Source: Bacteroidales bacterium UBA5326 (GTDB lineage: Bacteria; Bacteroidota; Bacteroidia; Bacteroidales; UBA932). Taken from it: a DNA stretch of 64,000 nt. This document shows positions 48,515-57,690 of this stretch, piece after piece. Below the pieces are notes generated by a model. The model searched no databases. It saw only the letters and a program-made list of their open reading frames with translations, and was not told the origin of the DNA. The stretch is taken from NCBI GenBank assembly GCA_002408205.1, contig DHQY01000011.1, positions 62,001-126,000 of the forward strand, written 5' to 3'. The stretch's first letter is position 1. Every line of letters starts with the position of its first letter. Position numbers and translations under genes: made by a program.

Positions 48515-49330
48515 ATGCAAATTATGAATGTTGCTTTTTATGGGAGTGCAGTGCAAAAAGAATGGCTTCCGGCCCCTGTGGCCGGCTTGTCTTTTCATAA
48601 GATAGAAGAAAAAAGCAAATTACCCGGCACTACGGATTTACTGGTTACTCTCGGAGGCGACGGAACGTTTCTGGAAGCCCTTGAACTGGTAAGGGATTCG
48701 AATATCCCTATTGCCGGGATAAATTTCGGACGCTTGGGTTTTCTTACCGGTTGCCGTCCCGATTTTATTGACCGGCTTTTTGATGCTGTACGGGAAGGAA
48801 ATTATATTACTTCACGCCATACAGTATTGTCTATTGAGGCTAAAGGCCTTGAAGATCAGATATATCCATTTGCTCTGAATGAGGTGTGCGTACAGCGGCT
48901 AAGTTCTGCCATGGTGGAAGTGGATGTGAAGATTAACGGACAACCGCTGTCCACCTACAGGGGCGATGGAATTATTGTTGCTACACCTACCGGATCTACT
49001 GCTTATTCACTAAGTGTAGGGGGGCCAATAGTATTTCCCAACTCCGGTGTACTGATCCTTTCTCCCATTGCACCACATAACCTGAATGTTCGCCCCATTG
49101 TGCTGCCAGACTGCGACGAATTGCAAATCTGCGTAAAAAGCAGGGGACAAAAGGCCCAGTTGCATTTAGACAACAGGTCCGTGATCATTGATCCTGAGTA
49201 CACATTTGTTGTAAAAAAGGCACCGTTTACCGTTACCAGCCTGACTTTCTTGGGGAACGATTTTATATCTGCCCTCCGGGAAAAACTTATGTGGGGTTTC
49301 GATAAAAGAAACGGAGGAGAACAAGTATGA
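48515..49330 (+). CDS. nadK: NAD kinase
   Basis: A 271-residue cytoplasmic kinase that makes NADP from NAD. The GGDGT motif is in LLVTLGGDGTFLEALELV, followed by GINFGRLGFLTG, the ALNEVCVQR segment and GDGIIVATPTGSTAYSLSVGGPIV, all hallmarks of NadK. Two ATGs are possible, 48515 and 48524 (three residues shorter). A longer frame further upstream runs into pdxJ and is not used. The stop overlaps the uppS start (ATGA, 49327-49330). Confidence 0.95.
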   Translation: MQIMNVAFYGSAVQKEWLPAPVAGLSFHKIEEKSKLPGTTDLLVTLGGDGTFLEALELVRDSNIPIAGINFGRLGFLTGCRPDFIDRLFDAVREGNYITSRHTVLSIEAKGLEDQIYPFALNEVCVQRLSSAMVEVDVKINGQPLSTYRGDGIIVATPTGSTAYSLSVGGPIVFPNSGVLILSPIAPHNLNVRPIVLPDCDELQICVKSRGQKAQLHLDNRSVIIDPEYTFVVKKAPFTVTSLTFLGNDFISALREKLMWGFDKRNGGEQV

Positions 49331-50034
49331 ATATAAGCAACAGATTACCTTCGCATGTGGGCATTATTATGGATGGCAACGGGCGGTGGGCTGTTTCCCG
49401 CGGATTCCCCCGCACCAGGGGGCATGAGGAAGCGGTCTATGCAGTACGTACAGTAACCGAATATGCAGCCGAACTGGGTATTCAATACCTGAGCCTTTTT
49501 GCTTTTTCTGTAGAAAACTGGGGAAGGCCAAAAGAAGAAACAGATATTCTCATGAACCTGCTGGTGGAATTCCTTCACAGCGAGACTCCTACGCTTATGA
49601 AAAATAACATTAAGTGTGTTTTCATTGGCGACAGGACACATCTTGAAAGACAAGTTATTGAAAAAGTGGAAGAATGTGTGAAAACCACTTCCCGCAATAC
49701 GCATATGACCCTGGTAATTGCCTTCAACTACAGCGGTAAATGGGATATTTTGCAGGCGGCCGAGGCTTTTTTGAAAAACAGAACAGTTCCCGGCAAACCG
49801 CTTACCCAGGACGAATTTGCACGTTACCTGTCCACTGCCGACATTCCCGACCCGGATTTGCTCATCAGAACGAGCGGTGAGATGCGGATTAGTAATTTTA
49901 TGCTATGGCAGCTGGCTTATACTGAATTATATTTCACTCCCGTACTTTGGCCCGATTTTCGCAAACCTGACTTCGAAGCTGCTCTTGAGGCTTATTCCAA
50001 CAGGCAACGACGGTTTGGAAAAACGGAAGAATAA
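49327..50034 (+). CDS. uppS: Undecaprenyl diphosphate synthase (cis-isoprenyl transferase)
   Basis: A 235-residue cis-prenyltransferase making the C55 lipid carrier for peptidoglycan and surface polysaccharides. The catalytic start HVGIIMDGNGRWAVSRGFPR (Asp in MDGNGRWA) and the C-terminal DLLIRTSGEMRISNFMLWQ with YTELYFTPVLWPDF are diagnostic. It is coupled to nadK by a 4-bp overlap and ends 19 bp before bamA, as is common in Bacteroidales. Confidence 0.95.
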   Translation: MNISNRLPSHVGIIMDGNGRWAVSRGFPRTRGHEEAVYAVRTVTEYAAELGIQYLSLFAFSVENWGRPKEETDILMNLLVEFLHSETPTLMKNNIKCVFIGDRTHLERQVIEKVEECVKTTSRNTHMTLVIAFNYSGKWDILQAAEAFLKNRTVPGKPLTQDEFARYLSTADIPDPDLLIRTSGEMRISNFMLWQLAYTELYFTPVLWPDFRKPDFEAALEAYSNRQRRFGKTEE

Positions 50035-50053
50035 ACTTAATAACCTCTTATTG

Positions 50054-52594
50054 ATGAAGCACCTGATTCTTTGCTTTGCCTTATTGATATCATCTTTTCC
50101 TCTTTCTGCGCAGGTGACTGAAAAAACTCCGGTTACGGATACTTTGAACAGAACGGCCAATTCGATTCAGATTGATTATTCCAATCCCAGGGAATGCGTT
50201 ATTTCCGGACTTACCGTTTCGGGAGTAAATTATCTCAATTCGGACCAAATACTTTCTCTGACGGGTCTGGCTATTGGCGATACGATTTCTATTCCGGGAG
50301 AGGAGCTGACCTCCATTGTAAAACGCTTGTTCCTGCAGCGCTTTTTCTCAGATGTTGGAGTGTATGTAGACAGTCTGGTCGGGAACAATGCCTATCTGAA
50401 TATTAATATAGTAGAGAGGCCCAGGGTTTCCCGCTGGAATTACCAGGGAGTAAAGAAGGGTGAACGTACCGATATAGAAGAACGTGTAAAATTGCGCCGG
50501 GGGAGTGAGCTTTCAGATTACGTCATAAAATCTTCCTGTGATATCATCAAACGGTATTATGTGGAAAAGGGTTTCCTGAATACCGAGGTTGTTGCCACCC
50601 ACAGCGAAGATACCACCATTAAGAATGCGGTGCAGGTCACTTTTAATGTAGACCGCAAGCAGAAGGTACATATACAGCAGATCAATTTTATTGGCAGCGA
50701 ACATTTGTCTATACATAAAATGAGGTTTGCCATGAAAAAAACAAAGGACCGCAGGCTGTATAATTTCTTTTTCAGTAAAAAGTTTAACGAGAAGGAATAC
50801 AAGAACGATAAACAACTGCTATTACAGAAGTTCCACGAACTCGGCTACAGGGATGTGCGGATAGTCAAAGATTCCATATATGTAATTGATGATAAGAGCC
50901 TGGGAATAGATCTGGTCATTGATGAAGGGAAACAGTATTATTTCCGGGATATCACCTGGACAGGCAATACCCAGTACAGCAGCGAAATGCTTAACTCGGT
51001 GCTTCGTATTGAAAAAGGAGATATCTATGATGTAGTTACCATGGAGGAACGGTTGTTCGGAGGCGGCAAAACACAGCAGGGAAATGTCTCCCAAGTGTAT
51101 AAAGACCAGGGATATCTGTTTTTCAGAGTAGTACCTGTTGAGCTTAACATAGATAACGATTCCATTGACGTGGAGATGCGTATTTTTGAAGGAAAGCCGG
51201 CTACATATAACAATATTATTATAAGCGGCAACAACGTTTCCAACGAAAAAATCATTAGGCGTCAGGTGTTTACACGGCCCGGCTATTTATTCAGTCAGAC
51301 GGAACTGGAACGTTCCATACGCGAAATTGCTACAATGGGGCACTTTGACCAGGAATCCATTATGCAGATGGGAACCGGGTTCAATGTGGTTCCCAACCAG
51401 GTAAACAATACGGTAGACATTATATACAATGTAACCGAGAAACCCGACAGTCAGTTTGAAATTGCCGGGGGGTGGGGTGGAAACACCTTTGTGGGTACGG
51501 TCGGAATTGGGTTCAACAACTTTTCCATTAAGCACCTCTTTGACAAACAGGCCTGGAGACCGGTACCACTGGGAGACGGACAGACTTTATCACTGAGGTT
51601 CCAGACCAACGGTACCTATTATATGGCGCTGAGTGCCAGTTTTGTGGAACCCTGGCTGACCGGTAAAAAACCTACTTCTTTCAGTACAAGTATCTACTAT
51701 ACCAGACAGACAGCTTCGACCTATTACTACCTTACCAATGATCAGTTTATGGAGGTGTACGGACTCGGGCTCGGACTGGGAACAAGGCTCAAATGGCCCG
51801 ATAATTATTTTGTCTTCTACAATCAGTTGGATATCAAGAGATACAACCTGCAGGACTGGAACTATTATTTTATGTTTACGGACGGGCAGTCAAATATTAT
51901 TGATTACACCCTTACCCTGCAGCGTAATTCTACCGACCAGATCATTTATCCCAGAAGGGGATCTGACTTTAAGTTCGGTTTACAGCTGACGCCTCCTTAT
52001 TCTCTTTTCAGAAGCAAAAATACCGATTACAGCTCCATGAGCGATGCCGAAAGATACAAATGGATTGAATACCACAAGTGGACTTTCGATGCTTCGTTGT
52101 ACACCCAGCTGATAGGAGACCTGGTGCTCATGACCCGGGCTAATTTCGGGTATCTGGGTTATTATAACCGCAATCTGGGTTATTCTCCTTTTGAAGGTTT
52201 CATGTTGGGCGGTGACGGAATGAGCGGATATAATACGTACGGTGCCGATATTATTTCGCAGCGCGGTTATTCCAACTATTCCCTTACTCCGACCATTAAC
52301 AATGCGTATGCGGGGCGTGTCTATGACCGTTTTACCGTTGAGCTGAGATACCCTGTTATTTTACAGCCTCAGTCCACTATTTTTGCGCTTGTATTTCTGG
52401 AAGGCGGAAATTGCTGGAGCGATATACGCGATTTCAACCCGTTCTCCATTAAACGTGCCGTAGGGGTGGGAGTCCGCGTTTACCTGCCGATTGTAGGACT
52501 GCTGGGAATTGACTGGGGCTACGGATTTGACAACGATTTCAGTGGTGAAAAGGGCGGCTCCAATTTCCATTTTATGATGGGACAAACATTTTAA
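50054..52594 (+). CDS. bamA: Outer-membrane protein assembly factor BamA (Omp85)
   Basis: An 846-residue Omp85 protein with a signal peptide (MKHLILCFALLISSFPLSA), a row of POTRA domains (about residues 45-440, for example GVNYLNSDQILSLTGLAIGDTI and FRDITWTGNTQYSSEMLNSVL) and a C-terminal 16-strand barrel. It ends in the aromatic residue of GGSNFHFMMGQTF. It folds and inserts outer-membrane proteins with BamD, which is encoded at 41161. The longer reading frame starts inside uppS; ATG 50054 gives the signal peptide. Two Skp-like genes follow. Confidence 0.94.
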   Translation: MKHLILCFALLISSFPLSAQVTEKTPVTDTLNRTANSIQIDYSNPRECVISGLTVSGVNYLNSDQILSLTGLAIGDTISIPGEELTSIVKRLFLQRFFSDVGVYVDSLVGNNAYLNINIVERPRVSRWNYQGVKKGERTDIEERVKLRRGSELSDYVIKSSCDIIKRYYVEKGFLNTEVVATHSEDTTIKNAVQVTFNVDRKQKVHIQQINFIGSEHLSIHKMRFAMKKTKDRRLYNFFFSKKFNEKEYKNDKQLLLQKFHELGYRDVRIVKDSIYVIDDKSLGIDLVIDEGKQYYFRDITWTGNTQYSSEMLNSVLRIEKGDIYDVVTMEERLFGGGKTQQGNVSQVYKDQGYLFFRVVPVELNIDNDSIDVEMRIFEGKPATYNNIIISGNNVSNEKIIRRQVFTRPGYLFSQTELERSIREIATMGHFDQESIMQMGTGFNVVPNQVNNTVDIIYNVTEKPDSQFEIAGGWGGNTFVGTVGIGFNNFSIKHLFDKQAWRPVPLGDGQTLSLRFQTNGTYYMALSASFVEPWLTGKKPTSFSTSIYYTRQTASTYYYLTNDQFMEVYGLGLGLGTRLKWPDNYFVFYNQLDIKRYNLQDWNYYFMFTDGQSNIIDYTLTLQRNSTDQIIYPRRGSDFKFGLQLTPPYSLFRSKNTDYSSMSDAERYKWIEYHKWTFDASLYTQLIGDLVLMTRANFGYLGYYNRNLGYSPFEGFMLGGDGMSGYNTYGADIISQRGYSNYSLTPTINNAYAGRVYDRFTVELRYPVILQPQSTIFALVFLEGGNCWSDIRDFNPFSIKRAVGVGVRVYLPIVGLLGIDWGYGFDNDFSGEKGGSNFHFMMGQTF

Positions 52595-52604
52595 TTTAAA
52601 TTAT

Positions 52605-53117
52605 ATGAAAAGAATTGTTTTGGTTTTACTGGCATGCATTACAGCAAGCGGCCTGTTTGCTCAGAAATACGCTGTGGTCAATACTGAAAACCTTTTCAGC
52701 GGACTTAAAGAATACACTGCGGCCCAGGAGCAGGTAGATAAGCTCAGGGAACAATATCAGGCACTTATCCAATCTGAGTATGATAACCTTGAAACCATGT
52801 TCCAACAATATCAACAAGAAAAAGGATCCCTGTCTGCCGAACAAAAAAAGACAAGGCAGGGAGCTATTGTTGACCGTGAAAACAAAGTAAAGGAACTTCA
52901 GGAACAATATTTTGGACAGGAAGGCGTCCTGGCCAAGACGTCTGAAACCTTGTTCACTCCAATTAGGGAGCGGGTGATGAATACCATTGATAAGGTGGCT
53001 AAGGCTAATGATTGCGCCCTGGTTCTTGATGTTGCAGGGGGAATGGGTGTGATCTATTACGTCCCGGATATTGACATCACAGATCAGGTATTGAAATCTT
53101 TACAGCTTGGTAACTGA
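52605..53117 (+). CDS. OmpH/Skp-family periplasmic chaperone (first beside bamA)
   Basis: A 170-residue secreted protein with a signal peptide (MKRIVLVLLACITASGLFA), the family start KYAVVNTENLFSGLKEY, a charged coiled coil (about 40-110) and a C-terminal LVLDVAGGMGVIYYVPDIDITDQVL segment. It should carry unfolded outer-membrane proteins to BamA. It lies 10 bp after bamA and is followed by a second family member with its own -7 box. Confidence 0.9.
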   Translation: MKRIVLVLLACITASGLFAQKYAVVNTENLFSGLKEYTAAQEQVDKLREQYQALIQSEYDNLETMFQQYQQEKGSLSAEQKKTRQGAIVDRENKVKELQEQYFGQEGVLAKTSETLFTPIRERVMNTIDKVAKANDCALVLDVAGGMGVIYYVPDIDITDQVLKSLQLGN

Positions 53118-53125
53118 TTTTTTTG

Positions 53126-53133
53126 TACATTTG
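53126..53133 (+). promoter_or_regulatory. Internal -7 promoter box before the second ompH gene
   Basis: TACATTTG, an exact TAnnTTTG match in the 38-bp gap between the two ompH genes, 22 bp before the ATG at 53156. It would let the second chaperone and murI be expressed apart from bamA. Confidence 0.5.
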
Positions 53134-53155
53134 TAATCTTAAACCAAAATTTTTT

Positions 53156-53719
53156 ATGAAACGTATTGCTTCTGCTTTGTTCTTCTTGCTCTGTGTTGTT
53201 GGTCCGGCTACGGCGCAAAATTTTAAATTCGGCCATATCAACTCACAGGAACTGATTGCGCTTATGCCTGAACGGGACTCCGCCCTTATCAAACTTCAAA
53301 ACTACACAACGGAGCTGGAAAATACTATTGCTGAAATGCAACAAGAGTATACTACCAAATACAATACTTACCAACAGAAACAGGCTACCTGGACAGCAGC
53401 CGTTCTTGAATCAAAACAAAGAGAACTTGTTGAAATTCAACAGCGTCTTGAACAATTCAGCCAGGGTGCCCAGCAAGAATACAACCAAATGCAACAGGCT
53501 CTGTTATCTCCTGTTTTTCAAAAAGCCAATGCCGCAATCGCAAAAGTTGCCAAGGATAACGGGTTTACTTATATTTTCGACCTTTCTACCGGCGCTCTTG
53601 CCTATTTCAACGAAGAAATAAGTATAAATGTACTTCCTATAGCCAAAGCCGAGTTGGGTATTCCTGCAGAAAAAGTGGCCCCGTCGCAACTTCCGGGTGT
53701 TGATCAACAACAACAGTAG
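53156..53719 (+). CDS. OmpH/Skp-family periplasmic chaperone (second beside bamA)
   Basis: A 187-residue protein with a signal peptide (MKRIASALFFLLCVVGPATA), the family start FKFGHINSQELIALMPERDSA and a Gln-rich coiled coil (about 45-125). It ends in a low-complexity GVDQQQQ tail. The start is ATG 53156; an upstream TTG would remove the clean signal peptide start. It appears to be a tandem relative of the gene at 52605. murI starts 11 bp downstream. Confidence 0.9.
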   Translation: MKRIASALFFLLCVVGPATAQNFKFGHINSQELIALMPERDSALIKLQNYTTELENTIAEMQQEYTTKYNTYQQKQATWTAAVLESKQRELVEIQQRLEQFSQGAQQEYNQMQQALLSPVFQKANAAIAKVAKDNGFTYIFDLSTGALAYFNEEISINVLPIAKAELGIPAEKVAPSQLPGVDQQQQ

Positions 53720-53730
53720 GTGACTTTGCC

Positions 53731-54540
53731 ATGAATGGTTCTGCCATAGGAATCATGGATTCCGGTATAGGCGGCCTGACGGTTTTATCCCATATTAAGG
53801 CGCTCCTGCCACAGGAGCGCCTTATCTATTTGGCCGATAATGCCTTTTGTCCTTACGGTCCCCGGCCCGCAGAGGAAGTTACTGACCGTTGCCGGAAGAT
53901 CGTACGTTTTTTTCTCCGTAAAGAATGCAAAATGGTAGTCTTTGCCTGTAATACGGCCACTGCGGCGGCAATACATACTTTACGCGCCGAATTTCCCGAC
54001 CTTCCCATAGTGGGTATGGAACCTGCCGTCAAGCCGGCAGTCCTGCATACCCGGACCGGAGTGGTAGGTGTTCTGGCTACAAGAGGCACACTTAAAGGTT
54101 CTCTATATAACAGAACCCTGGCAACTTTCGCCGGAGAAGTAAAAGTTATTGAAAAAGTAGGCGAAGGGTGGGTCGACGCCGTGGAACGGGGAGAGTGGAA
54201 TTCTCCGGCTACACGGGAAATGGTGGCCGCTGCTATTAAGCCCTTATTGGATCAGGGTGCAGATCATTTGGTGCTCGGATGCACGCATTATCCTTTTCTG
54301 GCTCCCGTGATTGGGGAACTGGCCGGTCCCCATGTTGTGATAGTTGATCCTGCGCCTGCTGTGGCTCAGAGAGTAAAATGGCTGCTTTTGGAAAACAACC
54401 TGACTAATAATTCGGGAATTGTTGATGAAGATGAATTTTATACTACCGGCGAAGTAAGCGTGCTGCCCAGCGCTGTAGCAAAAACGGCAAATGGCGGTAC
54501 AATAAAGTGGAGATCGTATACCTTGGAGAACATAGAATAA
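53731..54540 (+). CDS. murI: Glutamate racemase
   Basis: A 269-residue racemase making D-glutamate for peptidoglycan. Both catalytic cysteines are visible, in FACNTATAAAI and LGCTHYPF, along with the N-terminal IGIMDSGIGGLTVLSHI. The normal C-terminal FYTTGEVSV segment is followed by about 25 more residues. The last 103 bp overlap the convergent coaW gene, so both frames are coding in that stretch. Confidence 0.95.
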   Translation: MNGSAIGIMDSGIGGLTVLSHIKALLPQERLIYLADNAFCPYGPRPAEEVTDRCRKIVRFFLRKECKMVVFACNTATAAAIHTLRAEFPDLPIVGMEPAVKPAVLHTRTGVVGVLATRGTLKGSLYNRTLATFAGEVKVIEKVGEGWVDAVERGEWNSPATREMVAAAIKPLLDQGADHLVLGCTHYPFLAPVIGELAGPHVVIVDPAPAVAQRVKWLLLENNLTNNSGIVDEDEFYTTGEVSVLPSAVAKTANGGTIKWRSYTLENIE

Positions 54541-55295
54541 GTTTCCGTGATCTGGGGCAATCGGGTGAGCGATCCAACAAATATAACGTTTGTTGTATTA
54601 CAGCTTTTGCAGACCATCACGGCCATGCTGCCGATTACCTGGAGTACCAGATTTATCAATCCGCGGGCCACATCTGCCCGTCCGGCCTGAGCGGCTTCTT
54701 TTTCATAAAGTGAATGACCCATTTTTCCGAAGTTGGCTGCGGTAAGATAAGGCGGCAGATTAACGAGTGTCTGGTCGGTCACATCTTTTATCAGGAGATC
54801 TACTTTCTCAAGGTCTCCCTGGGCTGCAAGAGAAATAATATCCTTTACAGATTTGCATTTTAACATATAGGACCCGAGACCGGAAAGTGTCCCGCCGCCA
54901 ACGCCTGTCCCGCCAATATGGCGGTATCCCTCTTTATTGGCAAGTACATAGGTTGTTCCTGTTCCCATATTTACCACCAGCGCCTGGTCCAGACCGGTAA
55001 GAGCCAGGGCTCCCCTGCCTATGGATTCAACTTCCCCTACAATGCGGGTAGGGATGTTAAGAATGTTGTTCCTGACTACATTGGCATGTGTCCCTGTGGC
55101 TGTGATGCCGTCAATATCGGAAAGAGAAATATTTTCTGCTTTCAGAAACTCTTCCAGGGCTTTATAAAATAACGAGGGATCGTTATGGGTTTTATATTGA
55201 AAGATAGCCTGAGGCGCCGGATAATCCAGCGCCCCGGGCTTTGTCATTGCCATTTTGGTCAATGTAGAACCAAAATCAAGACCAAGATGGAACAT
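54438..55295 (-). CDS. coaW: Type II pantothenate kinase
   Basis: A 285-residue kinase of the ASKHA fold, starting LGLDFGSTLTKMAM. It contains ITATGTHANVV, the Glu of GEVESIGRGALAL, NMGTGTTYVL, and GGTGVGGGTLSGLG, as in staphylococcal-type CoaW. It catalyses the first step of CoA synthesis and is less prone to feedback inhibition than type I. The start overlaps the gdhA stop by one base (TGATG), and its 3' end overlaps murI on the other strand by 103 bp. Confidence 0.88.
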   Translation of the reverse strand: MFHLGLDFGSTLTKMAMTKPGALDYPAPQAIFQYKTHNDPSLFYKALEEFLKAENISLSDIDGITATGTHANVVRNNILNIPTRIVGEVESIGRGALALTGLDQALVVNMGTGTTYVLANKEGYRHIGGTGVGGGTLSGLGSYMLKCKSVKDIISLAAQGDLEKVDLLIKDVTDQTLVNLPPYLTAANFGKMGHSLYEKEAAQAGRADVARGLINLVLQVIGSMAVMVCKSCNTTNVIFVGSLTRLPQITETYSMFSKVYDLHFIVPPFAVFATALGSTLTSPVV

Positions 55296-56632
55296 CAGGC
55301 AATACCTTGTTCAAGGAATGCGCGGGCCACTTTCATAAAACCGGCAATATTGGCTCCCTTGACATAATTGATATATCCGTCTTTCTGAGTACCGTGTTCC
55401 ACACAGGCATTGTGAATGCTGGACATGATCTGGTGCAGTTTGGCATCTACTTCTTCTGCAGGCCATCCCAGGTGGGCGGCGTTCTGTGTCATTTCAAGTC
55501 CCGAGGTGGCTACGCCGCCGGCATTAACGGCTTTACCCGGAGCAAAATTGATCTTTGCATGTTGGAAAGATTCAATGGCCTGAGGGGTGCATCCCATATT
55601 GGACACCTCGGCACAAAGTTGAACTCCGTTGGCAATAAGAGTTTTTGCGTCTTCACCATCGAGTTCGTTCTGGGTTGCACAGGGAAGAGCAATGTCCACT
55701 TTGGTAATCCAGGGTTTTTTACCGGCAAAAAACTTGGACCCGGCAAACTTCTCTGCGTATGGAGCTACAATATCCCGGCCCGAAGCCCGGAGCTCAAGCA
55801 TATAGGCAATCTTTTCTGCGTTCAGGCCCGCTTCGTCCAGGATAAATCCATCGGGACCGGAAATGGTGACCACTTTGGCTCCCAGTTCGGTGGCTTTCAG
55901 CGCAGCACCCCAGGCAACGTTCCCAAAACCCGATACGGCAACGGTCTTACCTTTGATGTCCTGACCTTTTTCATTAAGCATATGTTGTACAAAATAGACA
56001 GCGCCAAATCCGGTAGCCTCGGGACGTACGAGCGAACCACCCCAGGTTATGCCCTTTCCTGTAAGAACACCGGTGTTCTCGCGAGCCAGTTTTTTGTACC
56101 AGCCGTATAAATAACCGATTTCACGGGCACCCACGCCAATGTCGCCGGCAGGGACGTCGGTATCGGGGCCAATATTTCTCCATAATTCGGTCATAAATGC
56201 CTGGCAGAAGCGCATCACTTCATTGTCAGATTTACCGCGTGGGTCGAAATCTGAGCCGCCTTTACCACCGCCCATAGGCAATGTAGTAAGAGCATTCTTG
56301 AAAATCTGTTCAAATCCCAGGAATTTTAAAATGGACAAGTTTACGGAACGGTGAAAACGCAAACCTCCCTTATATGGGCCAATGGCGTTGTTAAATTGTA
56401 CACGGTAACCGTTGTTTACCTGTACTTCACCCTTGTCGTCAACCCAGGTAACACGGAAAGTGAAGATTCTGTCGGGTTCCACCATCCTTTCAATGATTTT
56501 TGCTTTTTCAAATTCGGGGTGTTGATTGTAGACTTCTTCAATGGATTCCAACACTTCCTGAACAGCTTGCAGGTACTCTTTTTCGTGGCTGTATTTTGCC
56601 TCGAGAGTAGCCATTACTTCTTTTGCTTTCAT
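55295..56632 (-). CDS. gdhA: NADP-type glutamate dehydrogenase
   Basis: A 445-residue hexameric glutamate dehydrogenase of the ~450-residue class. It converts 2-oxoglutarate and ammonia to glutamate. The family motifs GYRVQFNNAIGPYKGGLRFH, LPMGGGKGGSDFDPRGK (substrate-binding Lys region) and VPAGDIGVGAREIGYLYG are present, as is the Rossmann segment AVSGFGNVAWGAALKATELGA. It lies between korB (41 bp) and coaW. Cofactor preference (NADPH) is inferred from class. Confidence 0.95.
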   Translation of the reverse strand: MKAKEVMATLEAKYSHEKEYLQAVQEVLESIEEVYNQHPEFEKAKIIERMVEPDRIFTFRVTWVDDKGEVQVNNGYRVQFNNAIGPYKGGLRFHRSVNLSILKFLGFEQIFKNALTTLPMGGGKGGSDFDPRGKSDNEVMRFCQAFMTELWRNIGPDTDVPAGDIGVGAREIGYLYGWYKKLARENTGVLTGKGITWGGSLVRPEATGFGAVYFVQHMLNEKGQDIKGKTVAVSGFGNVAWGAALKATELGAKVVTISGPDGFILDEAGLNAEKIAYMLELRASGRDIVAPYAEKFAGSKFFAGKKPWITKVDIALPCATQNELDGEDAKTLIANGVQLCAEVSNMGCTPQAIESFQHAKINFAPGKAVNAGGVATSGLEMTQNAAHLGWPAEEVDAKLHQIMSSIHNACVEHGTQKDGYINYVKGANIAGFMKVARAFLEQGIA

Positions 56633-56673
56633 GATAATGAATAATAATTTTTATTGTGTATAAGTGTGTTTCC

Positions 56674-57690
56674 TTATTTTATTTCCCAGGTACTCCCGCT
56701 GTGCAGCAGATCATCCATACAACGTATGGATGAGTTGTTTGCTATTTCAAGAACCTGATCTCTTACCATATCGTCATAGGTGCGGTCTTTTACTTTACGA
56801 ATAACGCCCAGGGCAACGGGTAATTCAGGCCATTGCATTTCGCAAAGCATCATATGAATACCGTGGTTTTCTTCTTCTGCATTGTGTACAAGAATATCAT
56901 CAGCTGTAATACCGTCCTGACCAATAGTAACCGCCTTAAGGCGTATTCCGTCCAGGATAAGCCCCTTGTCTTTGTTTTTACCAAAGATCATGGGCTGCCC
57001 GTGACGAAGCACAATAGTACGGTCCGCCCTGACTTCCCTGTCTGAAATCTCTGCGTGGGTTTTGTCGTTAAAAATCACACAATTTTGCATCACTTCCACC
57101 AGGGCGGTTCCGTCGTGTTTGGCTGCTTCTACAAGAATGTCCTGTGTCAGCTGAAGCTCTACGTCCAGTGTTCTGGCGAAAAACGTGCCGCGGGCTCCCA
57201 TTACAAGAGCTCCGGGAATGAAAGGATGTTCAACGGTCCCGAAGGGCGATGTTTTGGTTACTGTGCCCCATTTTGAGGTGGGGGAGTATTGTCCTTTGGT
57301 CAGACCATATATACGGTTGTTGAACAAAACGATGTTGATGTCGATGTTTCTGCGGATCGCGTGGATGAGGTGGTTGCCCCCGATAGCCAGTGAGTCGCCG
57401 TCTCCGGTCATCTCCCATACGGAAAGTGTGGGATTGGCCACTTTAATTCCGGTGGCAATGGCGGCGGCCCGGCCGTGAATGCCATGGAAACCGTAGGTTT
57501 TCATATAATATGGGAACCGGGAAGAACACCCGATTCCTGAAACAAACACATAACGTTCGTGCGAATAACCCAGCGCCTCGGATACTTCAGGTAAGGCTCT
57601 TTGCACCGAGGCCAATACGGCGTGGTCCCCGCATCCGGGACACCACTTGACTTCTTGATCGGATTTGAAATCCTGAGGTGTGAACTTCAT
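56674..57690 (-). CDS. korB: 2-oxoacid:ferredoxin oxidoreductase, beta subunit (KorB-like)
   Basis: A 338-residue thiamine-diphosphate-binding subunit. The cofactor site is visible in WCPGCGDHAVLASVQRAL and GDGDSLAIGGNHLIHAIRRNIDINIVLFNNRIYGLTKGQYSPTS. With KorA it interconverts 2-oxoglutarate and succinyl-CoA using ferredoxin. The start shares one base with the korA stop (TAATG). No ferredoxin domain or separate ferredoxin gene is seen beside it. 2-oxoglutarate is favoured by similarity and by gdhA next door, but other 2-oxoacids are possible. Confidence 0.9.
   Translation of the reverse strand: MKFTPQDFKSDQEVKWCPGCGDHAVLASVQRALPEVSEALGYSHERYVFVSGIGCSSRFPYYMKTYGFHGIHGRAAAIATGIKVANPTLSVWEMTGDGDSLAIGGNHLIHAIRRNIDINIVLFNNRIYGLTKGQYSPTSKWGTVTKTSPFGTVEHPFIPGALVMGARGTFFARTLDVELQLTQDILVEAAKHDGTALVEVMQNCVIFNDKTHAEISDREVRADRTIVLRHGQPMIFGKNKDKGLILDGIRLKAVTIGQDGITADDILVHNAEEENHGIHMMLCEMQWPELPVALGVIRKVKDRTYDDMVRDQVLEIANNSSIRCMDDLLHSGSTWEIK

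Noticed and set aside
55307..56110. A 267-codon open frame antisense to gdhA
   Set aside because: It is a shadow of a highly conserved gene; composition is not protein-like.
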